Part shown: one piece after another, positions 1-8,601 of the stretch
Position numbering within the stretch: position 1 is the first letter of the stretch
Layout of the letters: each line of letters starts with the position of its first letter
From: Gammaproteobacteria bacterium
GTDB lineage: Bacteria; Pseudomonadota; Gammaproteobacteria; Steroidobacterales; Steroidobacteraceae
Assembly (NCBI GenBank): GCA_018970145.1
Contig: JAGWWY010000001.1
Span: 394,094-458,093, forward strand
DNA length: 64,000 nt
Reading direction: 5' to 3'
Notes under the pieces: model-generated
What the model saw: the letters and a program-made list of their open reading frames with translations, nothing else
What the model was told of the DNA's origin: nothing
Databases searched by the model: none
Translations under genes and position numbers: made by a program

Positions 1-2
1 GT

Positions 3-788
3 TTCAACCGCGCGCTGTTTGCGCAGTACACCGCTGGTACGGGTCGTTGGCAGTGGGGCTTATCTGGTCGCAGCGACGATAACGAGCAGTTCGGCTCGCA
101 CCAGACGGGCACCGCGTCTGTCGGTTACCGTTCGGCACCGGGCTGGCAGTGGTACGCGAGTGTCGGAACTGCCTTCAAGGCCCCTTCGTTCAACGAGCTC
201 TACTACCCAGGCTTTAGCAACCCGGATCTTGAGCCTGAGAAATCGCGTAGCGTTGAACTTGGCGTGAAACGCCGATCCGATTGGGGTCGTTGGTCGGTGT
301 CGCTGTATCGCAACCAGATCGATGATCTGGTCGCATACGATGTGGCGATCTTCCGGCCCAATAACGTGGCGAGCGCGTTGTTGCAGGGCGCCGAGGGACA
401 ACTCGAGTGGTCGCAAGGGCCGCTTCGTCTCAGTCAGTCGCTCTCGTGGCTACAAGCCGAGGATCGCAGCGCGGGATTCAATCGTGGGCGTGAGCTACCG
501 CGTCGCCCGAGCTGGTCGGGCAAGACGTCCGCGCATTGGCAGCTCGGCGACTGGTCGCTCGGAACCGGTGTCTACTGGATGGGGCGCAGGTATGATGACC
601 TCGCTAATTCGCGGCAGCTCGGCAGTGTCGTCACCGTCGATCTGACCTCAGAGTGGCGTGCTACCTCGTCGCTCGCGATGCAGCTGCGAATCGCCAATGC
701 ATTCGATCGTCGCTACGAAACGGCGACGTTGTACCCCGCCTTGGGTCGGGAATTTTTATTGAGCGTGCGATACAGCGCGCCGCGTTGA
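3..788 (+). CDS. btuB: TonB-dependent vitamin B12 receptor, C-terminal part (BtuB-like)
   Basis: This is the 3' part of an outer-membrane TonB-dependent receptor; the start lies before the window. The frame is open from base 3 and reads beta-barrel sequence of alternating aromatic and polar residues, including the receptor motif FKAPSFNELYYPGF and then NPDLEPEKSRSVELG, the usual signature of the last third of BtuB/FepA-type barrels. It ends GREFLLSVRYSAPR, a typical terminal strand, though the last residue is Arg rather than the usual Phe. The next gene, 20 bases downstream on the same strand, looks like BtuM, an inner-membrane cobalamin transporter; this is the main reason for choosing a cobalamin receptor over a siderophore receptor. 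The plug domain and TonB box are not in the window, so the substrate is inferred. Confidence 0.8.
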   Translation, partial: FNRALFAQYTAGTGRWQWGLSGRSDDNEQFGSHQTGTASVGYRSAPGWQWYASVGTAFKAPSFNELYYPGFSNPDLEPEKSRSVELGVKRRSDWGRWSVSLYRNQIDDLVAYDVAIFRPNNVASALLQGAEGQLEWSQGPLRLSQSLSWLQAEDRSAGFNRGRELPRRPSWSGKTSAHWQLGDWSLGTGVYWMGRRYDDLANSRQLGSVVTVDLTSEWRATSSLAMQLRIANAFDRRYETATLYPALGREFLLSVRYSAPR

Positions 789-808
789 CTGTAAGGGAGG
801 GTTGGAAC

Positions 809-1363
809 GTGACGGACACCATCAAAGGTCGTGGATATTGGATGCTGGCGTTGATCTTGGCCGTGGCCATGAGTGCAACGCGAGTGGGGCATTTCGGTGA
901 GCTTCAGGGTCCGCCGGATGCGTCGTGGGCGGTGTTTTTCCTGGCCGGTCTGTGGCTGCGTGAGCCGCGCCTGTTCCCCGCGTTCTTCGTCTTGGCATGG
1001 GTGGCTGATCTGACCGCCTTTGCGATGGGGACTCCGACGGATTGCTACTCGCCGGCGTATTTCTTCTTGATTCCTGCCTATGGCGCGCTTTGGGCGGCGG
1101 GCCACTGGCTTGGAGCCGACCCTGCGCGAGCGCGGGTGCCGTTCATCATCGCGGTTGGCGCGGCTGCTGCCTTCGTGACCTTCGTGGTTGCGAATCTCGG
1201 TATGTATTGGCTCGCACCGTCGCCCGAGACGACGAATCTGGGTGCATATGCGGCAGCGGTCGCCGGATATTTCCCGGGCTATTTGTTGACGATGGGCCTT
1301 TACGTTGGGCTTGCGTTCGTCGCGGCGGCCGTTTTGCGCTTCAAGCGTCTGGCTAGCGAGTAG
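809..1363 (+). CDS. btuM: BtuM-like cobalamin transport membrane protein
   Basis: A hydrophobic 184-residue protein with about five to six membrane segments. It starts at a GTG at 809, which has a strong Shine-Dalgarno AAGGGAGGG just upstream; a longer frame to 653 would run into the btuB coding region. The size, the position after btuB and the motif TDCYSPAYFF fit BtuM, a solitary S-component-like protein that imports and decyanates cobalamin. The only cysteine is Cys79, in the position where BtuM proteins (from memory, Cys80 of the Thiobacillus protein) hold the cobalt ion. Its last 64 bases overlap the 3' end of the convergent acyl-CoA dehydrogenase gene. The family call rests on motif recall and context, not a search. 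Other small ECF-type S components are the alternative. Confidence 0.7.
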   Translation: MTDTIKGRGYWMLALILAVAMSATRVGHFGELQGPPDASWAVFFLAGLWLREPRLFPAFFVLAWVADLTAFAMGTPTDCYSPAYFFLIPAYGALWAAGHWLGADPARARVPFIIAVGAAAAFVTFVVANLGMYWLAPSPETTNLGAYAAAVAGYFPGYLLTMGLYVGLAFVAAAVLRFKRLASE

Positions 1364-2487
1364 AGGTGAACCTCCGAGGGGCCGTCGTACACGCGGAACC
1401 CTCTGATCTCTCGCCAAATCTTTGAGACCGGCGTCTCATCGACGATGCCGCTTCCACCGAGTACCTGCACACAACGATCGACGATCTGAAACAGCGTCTC
1501 GCCGCAGGTGTACTTGGCCATGCTGGAGTCGGTTGAGGCGCGGCTGCCCTGATCGAGCGTCCAGGCGACGTAATCAATCATCAACTGAGTCTGCTTCAGA
1601 TCCACTTCGTTGCGAGCCAAGGCGAAACCGACGCCCTCGTGATCGATCAACGCTTTGCCGAAAGCCTGCCGGCGGCATGCGTATTCGGTGGCAATGTGAT
1701 GAGCGCGCTGTGCAGCACCCCACCAACGCATGCAGTGGGTCAGACGGGCTGGCGCGAGCCGCACTTGGGCGTATTTGAACCCCTCGTGCGGCGCACCGAG
1801 CACCATTTCTTTGGGGACCCTGACATTCGTCAGCGACAACACGCCGTGCCCACCCGGCATGGTGTGATCGACAGTATGCATCACGCGTTCAAGCACGATA
1901 CCCGGATCCGGTAGCGGCACGAGAAACATCGTTGAGTGGTGACCGCCGGTGCGTGCCATCACGATGCCAAAGCCAGCCCCCTCAGCACCGGTGATGAACC
2001 ACTTGCGGCCATTGATGACCCAGTGATCCCCGTCTTCGACGGCTTCGGTTTTGAGCATGTCCGGATCGGAGCCCGAGCCGCCATCCGGCTCGGTCATGAA
2101 AAACGACGAGCGAATGAGGCCGGCCGCCAGCGGTTTGAGGAAGCGCTCTTTTTGATCGTGCGTCGCAATGCGCTCGAGCATGTGCATGTTCCCTTCATCG
2201 GGCGCCATGCAGTTCATCGCAACGGGACCGAGCAGCGAGTACCCGCTCGCACGCAACACCGTAGCGATTTCGCGATGGGTCAGCCCGTAGCCGCCCCATT
2301 CGCTGCCGACGTGAGGCGCAAGTAGCCCGACCGCGCGGGCTTTTGCGTGCAGCTCCTGCACGAGATCGTCCGTGATGGGTCCCTGGAATCGCGGATCGGA
2401 TTCGTAGGGGATGATGACATCGCGAATAAAGCGTTGTGTTCTCGACTCGAGGTCGAGTTCGCGGGGGCTAGGCGTGAAATCTGTCAT
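1300..2487 (-). CDS. Acyl-CoA dehydrogenase (ACAD10/11-like)
   Basis: FAD-dependent dehydrogenase of 395 residues that introduces a double bond next to an acyl-CoA thioester, passing electrons to ETF. The N-terminal helical domain, the middle beta domain (SSFFMTEPDGGSGSDPDML, WVINGRKWFITGAE) and the C-terminal helical domain (RRQAFGKALIDHEGVGFALA, QVLGGSGIVDETPVSKIWREIR) are all present. At the place of the catalytic YEGT glutamate it has RVYDGPSEVH; this Asp-Gly-Pro form is usual in the ACAD10/11-like branch rather than in the short- and medium-chain enzymes. It begins at ATG 2487, immediately divided from the upstream porin gene by 33 bases. Its 3' end runs into btuM. The chain length of the substrate cannot be read from sequence. 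Confidence 0.9.
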   Translation of the reverse strand: MTDFTPSPRELDLESRTQRFIRDVIIPYESDPRFQGPITDDLVQELHAKARAVGLLAPHVGSEWGGYGLTHREIATVLRASGYSLLGPVAMNCMAPDEGNMHMLERIATHDQKERFLKPLAAGLIRSSFFMTEPDGGSGSDPDMLKTEAVEDGDHWVINGRKWFITGAEGAGFGIVMARTGGHHSTMFLVPLPDPGIVLERVMHTVDHTMPGGHGVLSLTNVRVPKEMVLGAPHEGFKYAQVRLAPARLTHCMRWWGAAQRAHHIATEYACRRQAFGKALIDHEGVGFALARNEVDLKQTQLMIDYVAWTLDQGSRASTDSSMAKYTCGETLFQIVDRCVQVLGGSGIVDETPVSKIWREIRGFRVYDGPSEVHLYSLARRLKRKTAAATNASPT

Positions 2488-2520
2488 AGCCCCCGCAGTG
2501 TACCCGTTATCTGCGGCGAA

Positions 2521-3216
2521 TCACTCCCAGGGGAAGCTCGTCGCCACCGAAAAGAGAGCCTTGCTGTCAGAGCTGAAAACGTCGCCATCGACGTTGTTGC
2601 CGGGGCGGTAGTCACTGCCGTCGATCCACTTCAAAGTGAGATCAAACTTCCCAACGGTCTTCGTCAGACCGATCGCGAAGTCGGTGTACTTGTCGTCGGC
2701 CCAGTATTCGCCGCTGCTCTGACCCGCGTGCAGCAGCAGACCGAAATCTTTCGGCAACGGCAGCTCCAGGTTGGCCTCGATGTAGCGGGCGGCCAGGCCC
2801 GTGTTGCCGTAGTCCCAGGCGTACCAAAACTTGGTCGAGAAGCCTTGGTAGGCGAGACCAAAGGCGGCCTCGGCGAAGTCGACCTTATCGGCCGTGTCGA
2901 AATAGCTGTACTGAGTTACCGAGACGTTGTAGCTGAAGTCCTCGGTGAAATTGCCGCTGTAACCTGCGTAAACATCGAGCTCGACATCCGAAACCGTGTC
3001 AGGTCCGAAGTCCACGTTGCTGGCCCAGGCGCCGACGTAAAAACCCGAGTCGCCGGCCCAGTCGAGGCTCACTTGCAGTGCAGGATCCTTAGCGGTTTGA
3101 CTGAGACCGCGGAAGTCGTAGTCAGAGGCCAGCGTCACGGTCGAGCTGATCTCGGCGCGGGCGACGGTACCGACAGCCGCTGCGGCCAGCAGCGCGAGAA
3201 GAGGGAGGTTTTTCAT
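2521..3216 (-). CDS. TorF family putative porin (TIGR02001/Gcw_chp type)
   Basis: An outer-membrane barrel of 231 residues. The start ATG at 3216 gives a clear signal peptide (MKNLPLLALLAAAAVGTVARA, cleaved before EISST), and GAGGA lies about 11 bases upstream; earlier in-frame starts lack a signal. The mature protein opens with STVTLASDYDFRGLSQT, the hallmark of the TorF/Gcw_chp family of small porin-like proteins, then alternates aromatic strands (SDVELDVYAGYSG, YIEANLELPLPKDFGLLLHAG) to the end SVATSFPWE. The family is associated with uptake of small solutes but the substrate is not known. It is transcribed away from puuC; a possible -10 TAAAAT lies at 3308-3313 on the minus strand. It may be read through into the acyl-CoA dehydrogenase gene 33 bases downstream. 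Confidence 0.85.
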   Translation of the reverse strand: MKNLPLLALLAAAAVGTVARAEISSTVTLASDYDFRGLSQTAKDPALQVSLDWAGDSGFYVGAWASNVDFGPDTVSDVELDVYAGYSGNFTEDFSYNVSVTQYSYFDTADKVDFAEAAFGLAYQGFSTKFWYAWDYGNTGLAARYIEANLELPLPKDFGLLLHAGQSSGEYWADDKYTDFAIGLTKTVGKFDLTLKWIDGSDYRPGNNVDGDVFSSDSKALFSVATSFPWE

Positions 3217-3394
3217 GCGTTTTTGATCCTCGAAGGGGTGATTTCCAAACTGAATAAGCAAACGATGTGCCATGCGTGGTAGGCCGTTTACATGACAGGT
3301 TTGCGACATTTTAACTCCAAATCCGCACTGGGTTGGTGCGTCGCGCGTCGGTGTTGCCGGTGGATAGTGCAATCCCGGGATTTCGCCGGCCGGG

Positions 3395-3400
3395 TAAACT
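3395..3400 (+). promoter_or_regulatory. Putative -10 box of puuC (leaderless type)
   Basis: TAAACT is followed by seven bases and then the ATG at 3408, so transcription would begin at or next to the start codon. No Shine-Dalgarno sequence precedes the ATG (the seven bases are CGTCCCC). A good -35 was not seen. The same spacing recurs before the genes at 23224, 35316 and 59536. Confidence 0.4.
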
Positions 3401-3407
3401 CGTCCCC

Positions 3408-4910
3408 ATGAACACGAACTCGAACATGAACAGCAACTGGCACCAGCGTGCCGCTGAACTCAAGCCAGACGGGCGCGCCTTCGTGGCCGGGCAGCGTGTT
3501 GCCTCGCTCTCTGGTGCGACGTTCGACAAGCGTTCGCCGATCGACGGCCGGCTACTTGCGCCGATTGCCGATGGTCAGAGCGGCGATGTCGATGTCGCCG
3601 TCGCCGACGCGCGAGCGGCGTTCGTCAGCGGTGTTTGGGCGGCGCGAGCACCGAGCGCGCGCAAACGGGTCTTGCAGCGCTTTGCCGAGTTGATTCGTGC
3701 GCACAAAGACGAGCTAGCACTCCTCGAGACGCTAGACATGGGCAAGCCCATCGGCGACTCGCTCAGAGTCGATGTGCCGAGCGCCGCGCGTTGCATCGAC
3801 TGGTATGCCGAGTCGATCGACAAAATCTACGGCGAGGTCGCGCCAACGGCTGCCTCGGTGCTCGCGACGATCACCCGAGAGCCGCTCGGCGTGGTGGGCG
3901 CCATCGTGCCGTGGAATTTCCCGTTGATCATGACGGCCTGGAAAGTGGCGCCGATTCTGGCCGCAGGTAATTCTTTGGTGCTGAAGCCCTCGGAGAAATC
4001 GCCGTTGTCGGCGCTGCGTCTTGCCGAGTTGGCCATCGAAGCGGGCGTTCCGCCGGGCGTGTTCAACGTGGTGCCAGGCTTTGGTCACACTGCCGGCAAA
4101 GCGTTGGCCCTGCACGCAGATGTCGACGCGATTGGGTTCACCGGCTCGACTGCCACCGGCAAGCTTGTCATGCAGTACGCCGGTCAGTCGAATCTCAAGC
4201 GAGTCGGACTCGAGTGCGGCGGCAAGTCGGCGAATATCGTCATGGCCGATTGCCCGGATCTCGAGGCGGCGGCAACCGCCGCGGCTTTCGCGATTTTCTT
4301 TAATCAAGGTGAGATGTGCTCGGCAGGATCTCGCTTGCTCGTGCAGCGCCCGATACGTGAGGCGATGCTCGAGCGGATTGCCGCGATCGCCAAGCGCATG
4401 ACACCCGGAGACCCGCTCGATGCCGCGACCCGACTCGGCGCATTGGTCGATGAGACGCAGATGAATCGTGTGCTCGGCTACATCCATGGTGGTCGAGAGC
4501 AGGGCGCCCGCTTGCATTGTGGTGGTGAACGCGTTCGGCAGGAGAGTGGTGGTTACTACATCGAGCCGACGGTGTTTGATGAGGTTTCGCCGCAGATGAC
4601 GATCGCCCGTGAAGAAATCTTTGGTCCAGTACTGGCGACAATTCCGTTCGATACCATAGACGAAGCGATCTCGATTGCGAACTCGACCGAGTACGGTCTG
4701 GCTGCGGCAATCTGGAGTCGTGACATCAACGTGGCACACAAGGCTGCACGAGCGCTACGCTCGGGTATGGTTTACGTGAATTGCTATGACGCCGATGACA
4801 TCACCGTGCCTTTCGGCGGCTACAAGCAATCGGGCATCGGGCGTGACAAGTCGTTACACGCTTTCGAGAAGTACACGGAATTGAAGACCACTTGGATCGC
4901 ATTCGGTTGA
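3408..4910 (+). CDS. puuC: Gamma-glutamyl-gamma-aminobutyraldehyde dehydrogenase (PuuC-like aldehyde dehydrogenase)
   Basis: NAD(P)-dependent aldehyde dehydrogenase of 500 residues. Visible landmarks are the PWNFP nucleotide-binding turn near residues 169-173, GFTGSTATGK (244-252), the general-base glutamate in LECGGKS (Glu269), the nucleophile Cys304 in NQGEMCSAGSR, and EEIFGPV and PFGGYKQSGIG near the end. Start ATG 3408 gives the usual family length. The closest family I recognise is PuuC, which oxidises gamma-glutamyl-aminobutyraldehyde made by PuuA and PuuB; the puuA/B/D genes lie 8-14 kb downstream, so function is supported by the wider neighbourhood rather than by an operon. It could act on other amino-aldehydes such as betaine aldehyde. 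The nuclease gene downstream overlaps its stop codon by four bases. Confidence 0.8.
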   Translation: MNTNSNMNSNWHQRAAELKPDGRAFVAGQRVASLSGATFDKRSPIDGRLLAPIADGQSGDVDVAVADARAAFVSGVWAARAPSARKRVLQRFAELIRAHKDELALLETLDMGKPIGDSLRVDVPSAARCIDWYAESIDKIYGEVAPTAASVLATITREPLGVVGAIVPWNFPLIMTAWKVAPILAAGNSLVLKPSEKSPLSALRLAELAIEAGVPPGVFNVVPGFGHTAGKALALHADVDAIGFTGSTATGKLVMQYAGQSNLKRVGLECGGKSANIVMADCPDLEAAATAAAFAIFFNQGEMCSAGSRLLVQRPIREAMLERIAAIAKRMTPGDPLDAATRLGALVDETQMNRVLGYIHGGREQGARLHCGGERVRQESGGYYIEPTVFDEVSPQMTIAREEIFGPVLATIPFDTIDEAISIANSTEYGLAAAIWSRDINVAHKAARALRSGMVYVNCYDADDITVPFGGYKQSGIGRDKSLHAFEKYTELKTTWIAFG

Positions 4911-6337
4911 GTGACATCGACCTGAGTCTGATCGACGAGCCGGTCGCATTCGTCGATGTGGAGACCACGGGCGGTCATCCTGCTTGGCACCGCATCACGG
5001 AAATCGCGATCGTGGCGATGCGTGACGGGCAGGTCGAGTCGCGTTGGAGCTCGCTTGTGAACCCCGGCGTGTCGATTCCGCCGTCGATCCAGCGACTGAC
5101 GGGTATCAGCAACGACATGGTTGCCGAGGCGCCGTCGTTCGAGACGCTGTCGCGCGAAGTGTTGACGCGCTTGGAGGGGCGACGCTTCGTCGCGCATAAC
5201 GTTCGCTTCGATTACGGTTTCGTCCGCAGTGAGCTGCGACGTGCCGGTTATGCTTACAGCGCGCCGCTCGCCTGCACGGTGCGTTTATCGCGCGAACTGT
5301 TCCCGCAGGCCGCTCGTCACAATCTCGATGCGATCATCGAGCGGCATGGTCTGCAGTGCGAGAGTCGTCATCGAGCTTTGCCAGACGCAGACGTGCTCGC
5401 ACAGCTTTGGCAACACTGGCGATCGACGCTCGCACCGCGGCGTCTGGCCGAGGCGATCGAGCGCGTGAGTCGAAGACCGTCGCTGCCTTCGCACTTGCCG
5501 CCTGATCTGATCGACGACGTGCCCGAGGTTTGCGGTGTTTATCGATTCATCGGCGAGGGCGATGCGCTCATCTATGTCGGCAAGGCCAAGAATATTCGCG
5601 AGCGGGTCTTGGCTCACTTCGGCGGTGCAACGCGCGATTCGAAATCGCAGCGCTTGGCAGCGCAGGTTCGGCGTATTGACTGGACCGAGACGGCTGGCGA
5701 ATTGGGAGCGCTGCTGCTCGAGGCGCAATGGGTACGTGACTTCAAACCGGTCTACAACCGTCGCTTGCGCGGCGGTGGCGAGCACCACACTTGGTTTGTC
5801 AGTGACGAGGGCGTATCGGCGGTGTTGCAACGGCTTGAGGGACCCTTGCCTGATGGCGGTGACTGCTTCGGTTTGTTTCGAAGCGCCAAAGCGGCGCGGG
5901 CTGCACTCACGACGATCGCGCGCGAGCGTCGGCTGTGTTTGAAGACACTCGGGCTAGAGCATCCGGGTGAGGGTAGTTGTTTCGGCTATCAACTCGGTCG
6001 TTGCGACGGCGCCTGCGTCGGCGGTGAATCGCTGCCGAAGCATGCGTTGCGGTTGAAGCTGGCACTCGCCAAGCACAAATTGAAAAGTTGGCCTTACGCC
6101 GGGCCGATCCGCATCGAGGAGCGCAACTCGCAGGGTCGCATCGAGTGGCACCATGTCGATCGTTGGCAATATCTCGGCACCCAGACCGCCGATGGCGAGC
6201 GAGCCAGCGAGTCGATTTTCGATCCGGATATTTACCGAATCTTGGTGCGGCATTTACGCGCGACGTCCCGTTCTCTGCGCATTACGACTCAAAGTACGAT
6301 CCCAGATGCGAGCGACGACGATGAACGAACACGATGA
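4907..6337 (+). CDS. DEDDh exonuclease fused to GIY-YIG (UvrC N-terminal-like) nuclease
   Basis: A two-nuclease fusion of about 476 residues. Residues ~10-175 are a DnaQ-type 3'-5' exonuclease with all DEDDh residues: FVDVETTGG, HNVRFDYGF and HRALPDAD. Residues ~205-285 are a GIY-YIG nuclease (CGVYRFI, LIYVGKAKNIRERV) like the N-terminal half of UvrC or Cho. Behind it comes a cysteine set, C-x13-C-x7-C-x3-C (from RRLCLK through GYQLGRCDGACVG), in the place where UvrC carries four cysteines that bind an iron-sulfur cluster. The start is ambiguous: TTG 4907 overlaps the puuC stop as TTGA, while TTG 4892 would add five residues. The stop overlaps rlmKL as ATGA, so the genes are probably coupled. 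Fusions of this kind occur in Gammaproteobacteria and are often annotated only as exonuclease; a role in DNA repair is inferred. Confidence 0.85.
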   Translation: MSDIDLSLIDEPVAFVDVETTGGHPAWHRITEIAIVAMRDGQVESRWSSLVNPGVSIPPSIQRLTGISNDMVAEAPSFETLSREVLTRLEGRRFVAHNVRFDYGFVRSELRRAGYAYSAPLACTVRLSRELFPQAARHNLDAIIERHGLQCESRHRALPDADVLAQLWQHWRSTLAPRRLAEAIERVSRRPSLPSHLPPDLIDDVPEVCGVYRFIGEGDALIYVGKAKNIRERVLAHFGGATRDSKSQRLAAQVRRIDWTETAGELGALLLEAQWVRDFKPVYNRRLRGGGEHHTWFVSDEGVSAVLQRLEGPLPDGGDCFGLFRSAKAARAALTTIARERRLCLKTLGLEHPGEGSCFGYQLGRCDGACVGGESLPKHALRLKLALAKHKLKSWPYAGPIRIEERNSQGRIEWHHVDRWQYLGTQTADGERASESIFDPDIYRILVRHLRATSRSLRITTQSTIPDASDDDERTR

Positions 6338-8592
6338 GTAACGTGGACATCCGTCAATTCCTCGCGAGTGTGCCGCGCGGTTTCGGCGATCTGCTGGCGC
6401 GTGAAGTTGCGGCGTTTGGGGCCACGGATATTCGCGAGCGCGGTAACGCGGTCGCCTTCACCGGACCGATGGAGGTGGCGTATCGGGTGTGCCTCGAATC
6501 CTGGGTGGCGAGTCGTGTGTATCTCGAGTTGGTGCGCTTCGAGGCCGCCGACGATGCGGCGATTCACACGGCACTGAGAGCGATCGACTGGCATCGACAT
6601 ATCGATCCGGCGGCAACGCTGGCGTGCGAGTGGAGCGGCCGACATCCCGCAATCCACAACACCCACTACGGTACTTTGCGCTTGAAGGACGCGATCTGCG
6701 ATGCCTTGCGTGATTCGGTCGGTTTGCGACCGGATATCGCAACGCACGAACCGGGCGTTCGGGTGCATGCGCATGCCGTCGGGACGCGGGTGACGGTGTC
6801 ACTCGACCTGTCGGGTGAGGGTCTGCACCGACGCGGCTGGCGAGGTGACACCGGTGAAGCGCCGCTACGCGAAAACATGGCAGCCGGCATTCTCGTGCGG
6901 GCGGGTTGGCCAAAACTGTCGGCCGAAGGCGCGGCGTTTTTGGATCCGATGTGCGGCTCGGGCACGTTCGTGATCGAGGCGGCACGGATGGCAGCTGGGT
7001 TCGCAGCGAATCACCGGCGAAGGTACTTTGGTTTTCTGCGATGGAAGGGGCACGACGAGGTACTTTGGCAGCGCCTCGTCGCCGCGACTGAAGCGAGCGC
7101 TCGGCAAGGGCTGCAACGGTTGATCGACTCCGCCACGGTCTTCTGGGGTCGTGATCAGGACGCTCGTGTGCTGAAAGACGCCAAGATCAACGCTTCGCAT
7201 GCCGGTGTCGCCGAGATCACCGACTTTGCGGTCGGTGTGCTCGCGGAGGCTCATCGTCCTTCGGATTCGATCATGGGATTGCTCTGTACCAATCCGCCGT
7301 GGGGTCAAAGATTAGGGGATCTCGAGTCGGCACGAGCCGTACACCGAGAACTTGGGCGTGTGTTGCGCGAGGAGTTCCAGGGCTGGCAGGCGGCTATTCT
7401 CACCGGGGACGCGTCGCTTGGACTCGAGCTCGGTTTGCGCGCGCATCGCGTACATACCGTTTGGAACGGGGCGACCGAATGCCGTTTGCTGCGTATCGAG
7501 ATCGCGGCGCGAGCGGAACGGGACCTACGCCCGAAGGCCGGTCTGCAGATCGATGCGGATCTTGCCGCGACGCCGGGCGCAACGATGTTCGCCAACCGCA
7601 TCCGTAAAAATCTCAAAAATTTGTCTGCCTGGGTGCGGCGCGATCAGATCGCGTGTTACCGGATATACGACGCCGATATGCCGGAGTACGCCTTCGCAAT
7701 CGATCGTTACGTTACGTCGCCCGAGGCACCTGCTGCGCGCGTTGTGACCACCCTTGTTGTGCAGGAGTATCAGGCGCCTGCCGACATCCCCGAGGAGACC
7801 GTGCGTCGGCGTCGCAGTGAAGCTCTCGCCGCTCTCGTGTCGGTAACGGGTGTGTCGGCCGAGCATATTCACCTCAAAACTCGACGACGCATCAAGCGTG
7901 GTGACCAATACACCAAACGTGACGAGCGCGAAGAGTTCCATGTGGTCGAGGAAGATGGCTTGAAGTTTCGCGTGAACTTCGTCGATTACCTCGACACGGG
8001 TTTGTTCCTCGATCATCGTCCGACTCGTTCGAGATTGCGTCGCGCCGCCGACGGCAAGCGTTTCTTGAACTTGTTCGGTTACACCGGCAGCGCCACCGTA
8101 TACGCGGCAGCGGGGAGCGCACTGTCGACCACGACGGTTGATTTGTCGGCGACCTATCTAGATTGGTGTCGACGCAATCTGGAGTTGAATGGTCTGTGGG
8201 GAGAACGGCACCGACTGATTCACGCGGACGTGCGTGAATGGCTGACCGAAGCTGCGAGCCGCGCGCAACGATTTGATCTGATCTTCTGCGACCCACCGAC
8301 CTTCTCGAACAGCAAGCGCATGGAGGGCGTGTTCGACGTGCAGCGTGATCATGTGGAGCTGCTAGACGCCTGCATGGCGATTTTGGCGGAAGGTGGTTTA
8401 TTGGTGTTTTCAACCAACGCCCAGCGCTTTCGACTCGATCCGGTCTTGGAGCGGCGCTATCGCATCGCGGATATCACCGAGCACACGATCCCGCCAGATT
8501 TCGCGCGCAATCGGCAAATCCATCGCTGCTTCGAGTGCCGTGGCGCGGACAGACCGCGTCCAACGCTGGCGCTTGATCGTCCCCGCGCGTAA
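6334..8592 (+). CDS. rlmL: 23S rRNA methyltransferase RlmKL (m2G2445 and m7G2069)
   Basis: A 752-residue double methyltransferase that modifies two guanines in helix 74 of 23S rRNA. From the N-terminus come a THUMP domain (~45-155), a first Rossmann methyltransferase (PMCGSGTFVIEA for AdoMet, LLCTNPPWGQRL as catalytic NPPW), a linker, and a second methyltransferase (LNLFGYTGSATVYAA for AdoMet, LIFCDPPTFSNSK as catalytic motif). E. coli RlmL has 702 residues, so this one is slightly longer, with both halves intact. The ATG overlaps the nuclease stop (ATGA). Its stop TAA lies ten bases before the efflux adaptor. Confidence 0.95.
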   Translation: MSNVDIRQFLASVPRGFGDLLAREVAAFGATDIRERGNAVAFTGPMEVAYRVCLESWVASRVYLELVRFEAADDAAIHTALRAIDWHRHIDPAATLACEWSGRHPAIHNTHYGTLRLKDAICDALRDSVGLRPDIATHEPGVRVHAHAVGTRVTVSLDLSGEGLHRRGWRGDTGEAPLRENMAAGILVRAGWPKLSAEGAAFLDPMCGSGTFVIEAARMAAGFAANHRRRYFGFLRWKGHDEVLWQRLVAATEASARQGLQRLIDSATVFWGRDQDARVLKDAKINASHAGVAEITDFAVGVLAEAHRPSDSIMGLLCTNPPWGQRLGDLESARAVHRELGRVLREEFQGWQAAILTGDASLGLELGLRAHRVHTVWNGATECRLLRIEIAARAERDLRPKAGLQIDADLAATPGATMFANRIRKNLKNLSAWVRRDQIACYRIYDADMPEYAFAIDRYVTSPEAPAARVVTTLVVQEYQAPADIPEETVRRRRSEALAALVSVTGVSAEHIHLKTRRRIKRGDQYTKRDEREEFHVVEEDGLKFRVNFVDYLDTGLFLDHRPTRSRLRRAADGKRFLNLFGYTGSATVYAAAGSALSTTTVDLSATYLDWCRRNLELNGLWGERHRLIHADVREWLTEAASRAQRFDLIFCDPPTFSNSKRMEGVFDVQRDHVELLDACMAILAEGGLLVFSTNAQRFRLDPVLERRYRIADITEHTIPPDFARNRQIHRCFECRGADRPRPTLALDRPRA

Positions 8593-8601
8593 CGTGGTCC
8601 C

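Noticed and set aside
3732..4739. Long minus-strand open frame inside puuC
   Set aside because: The translation is His/Arg-rich and unlike any family; it mirrors a well-conserved aldehyde dehydrogenase.
8590..8601. Leaderless promoter of the efflux adaptor
   Set aside because: TAACGT has the right spacing, but its TAA is the rlmKL stop codon, so the match may be chance; not listed as a separate promoter.
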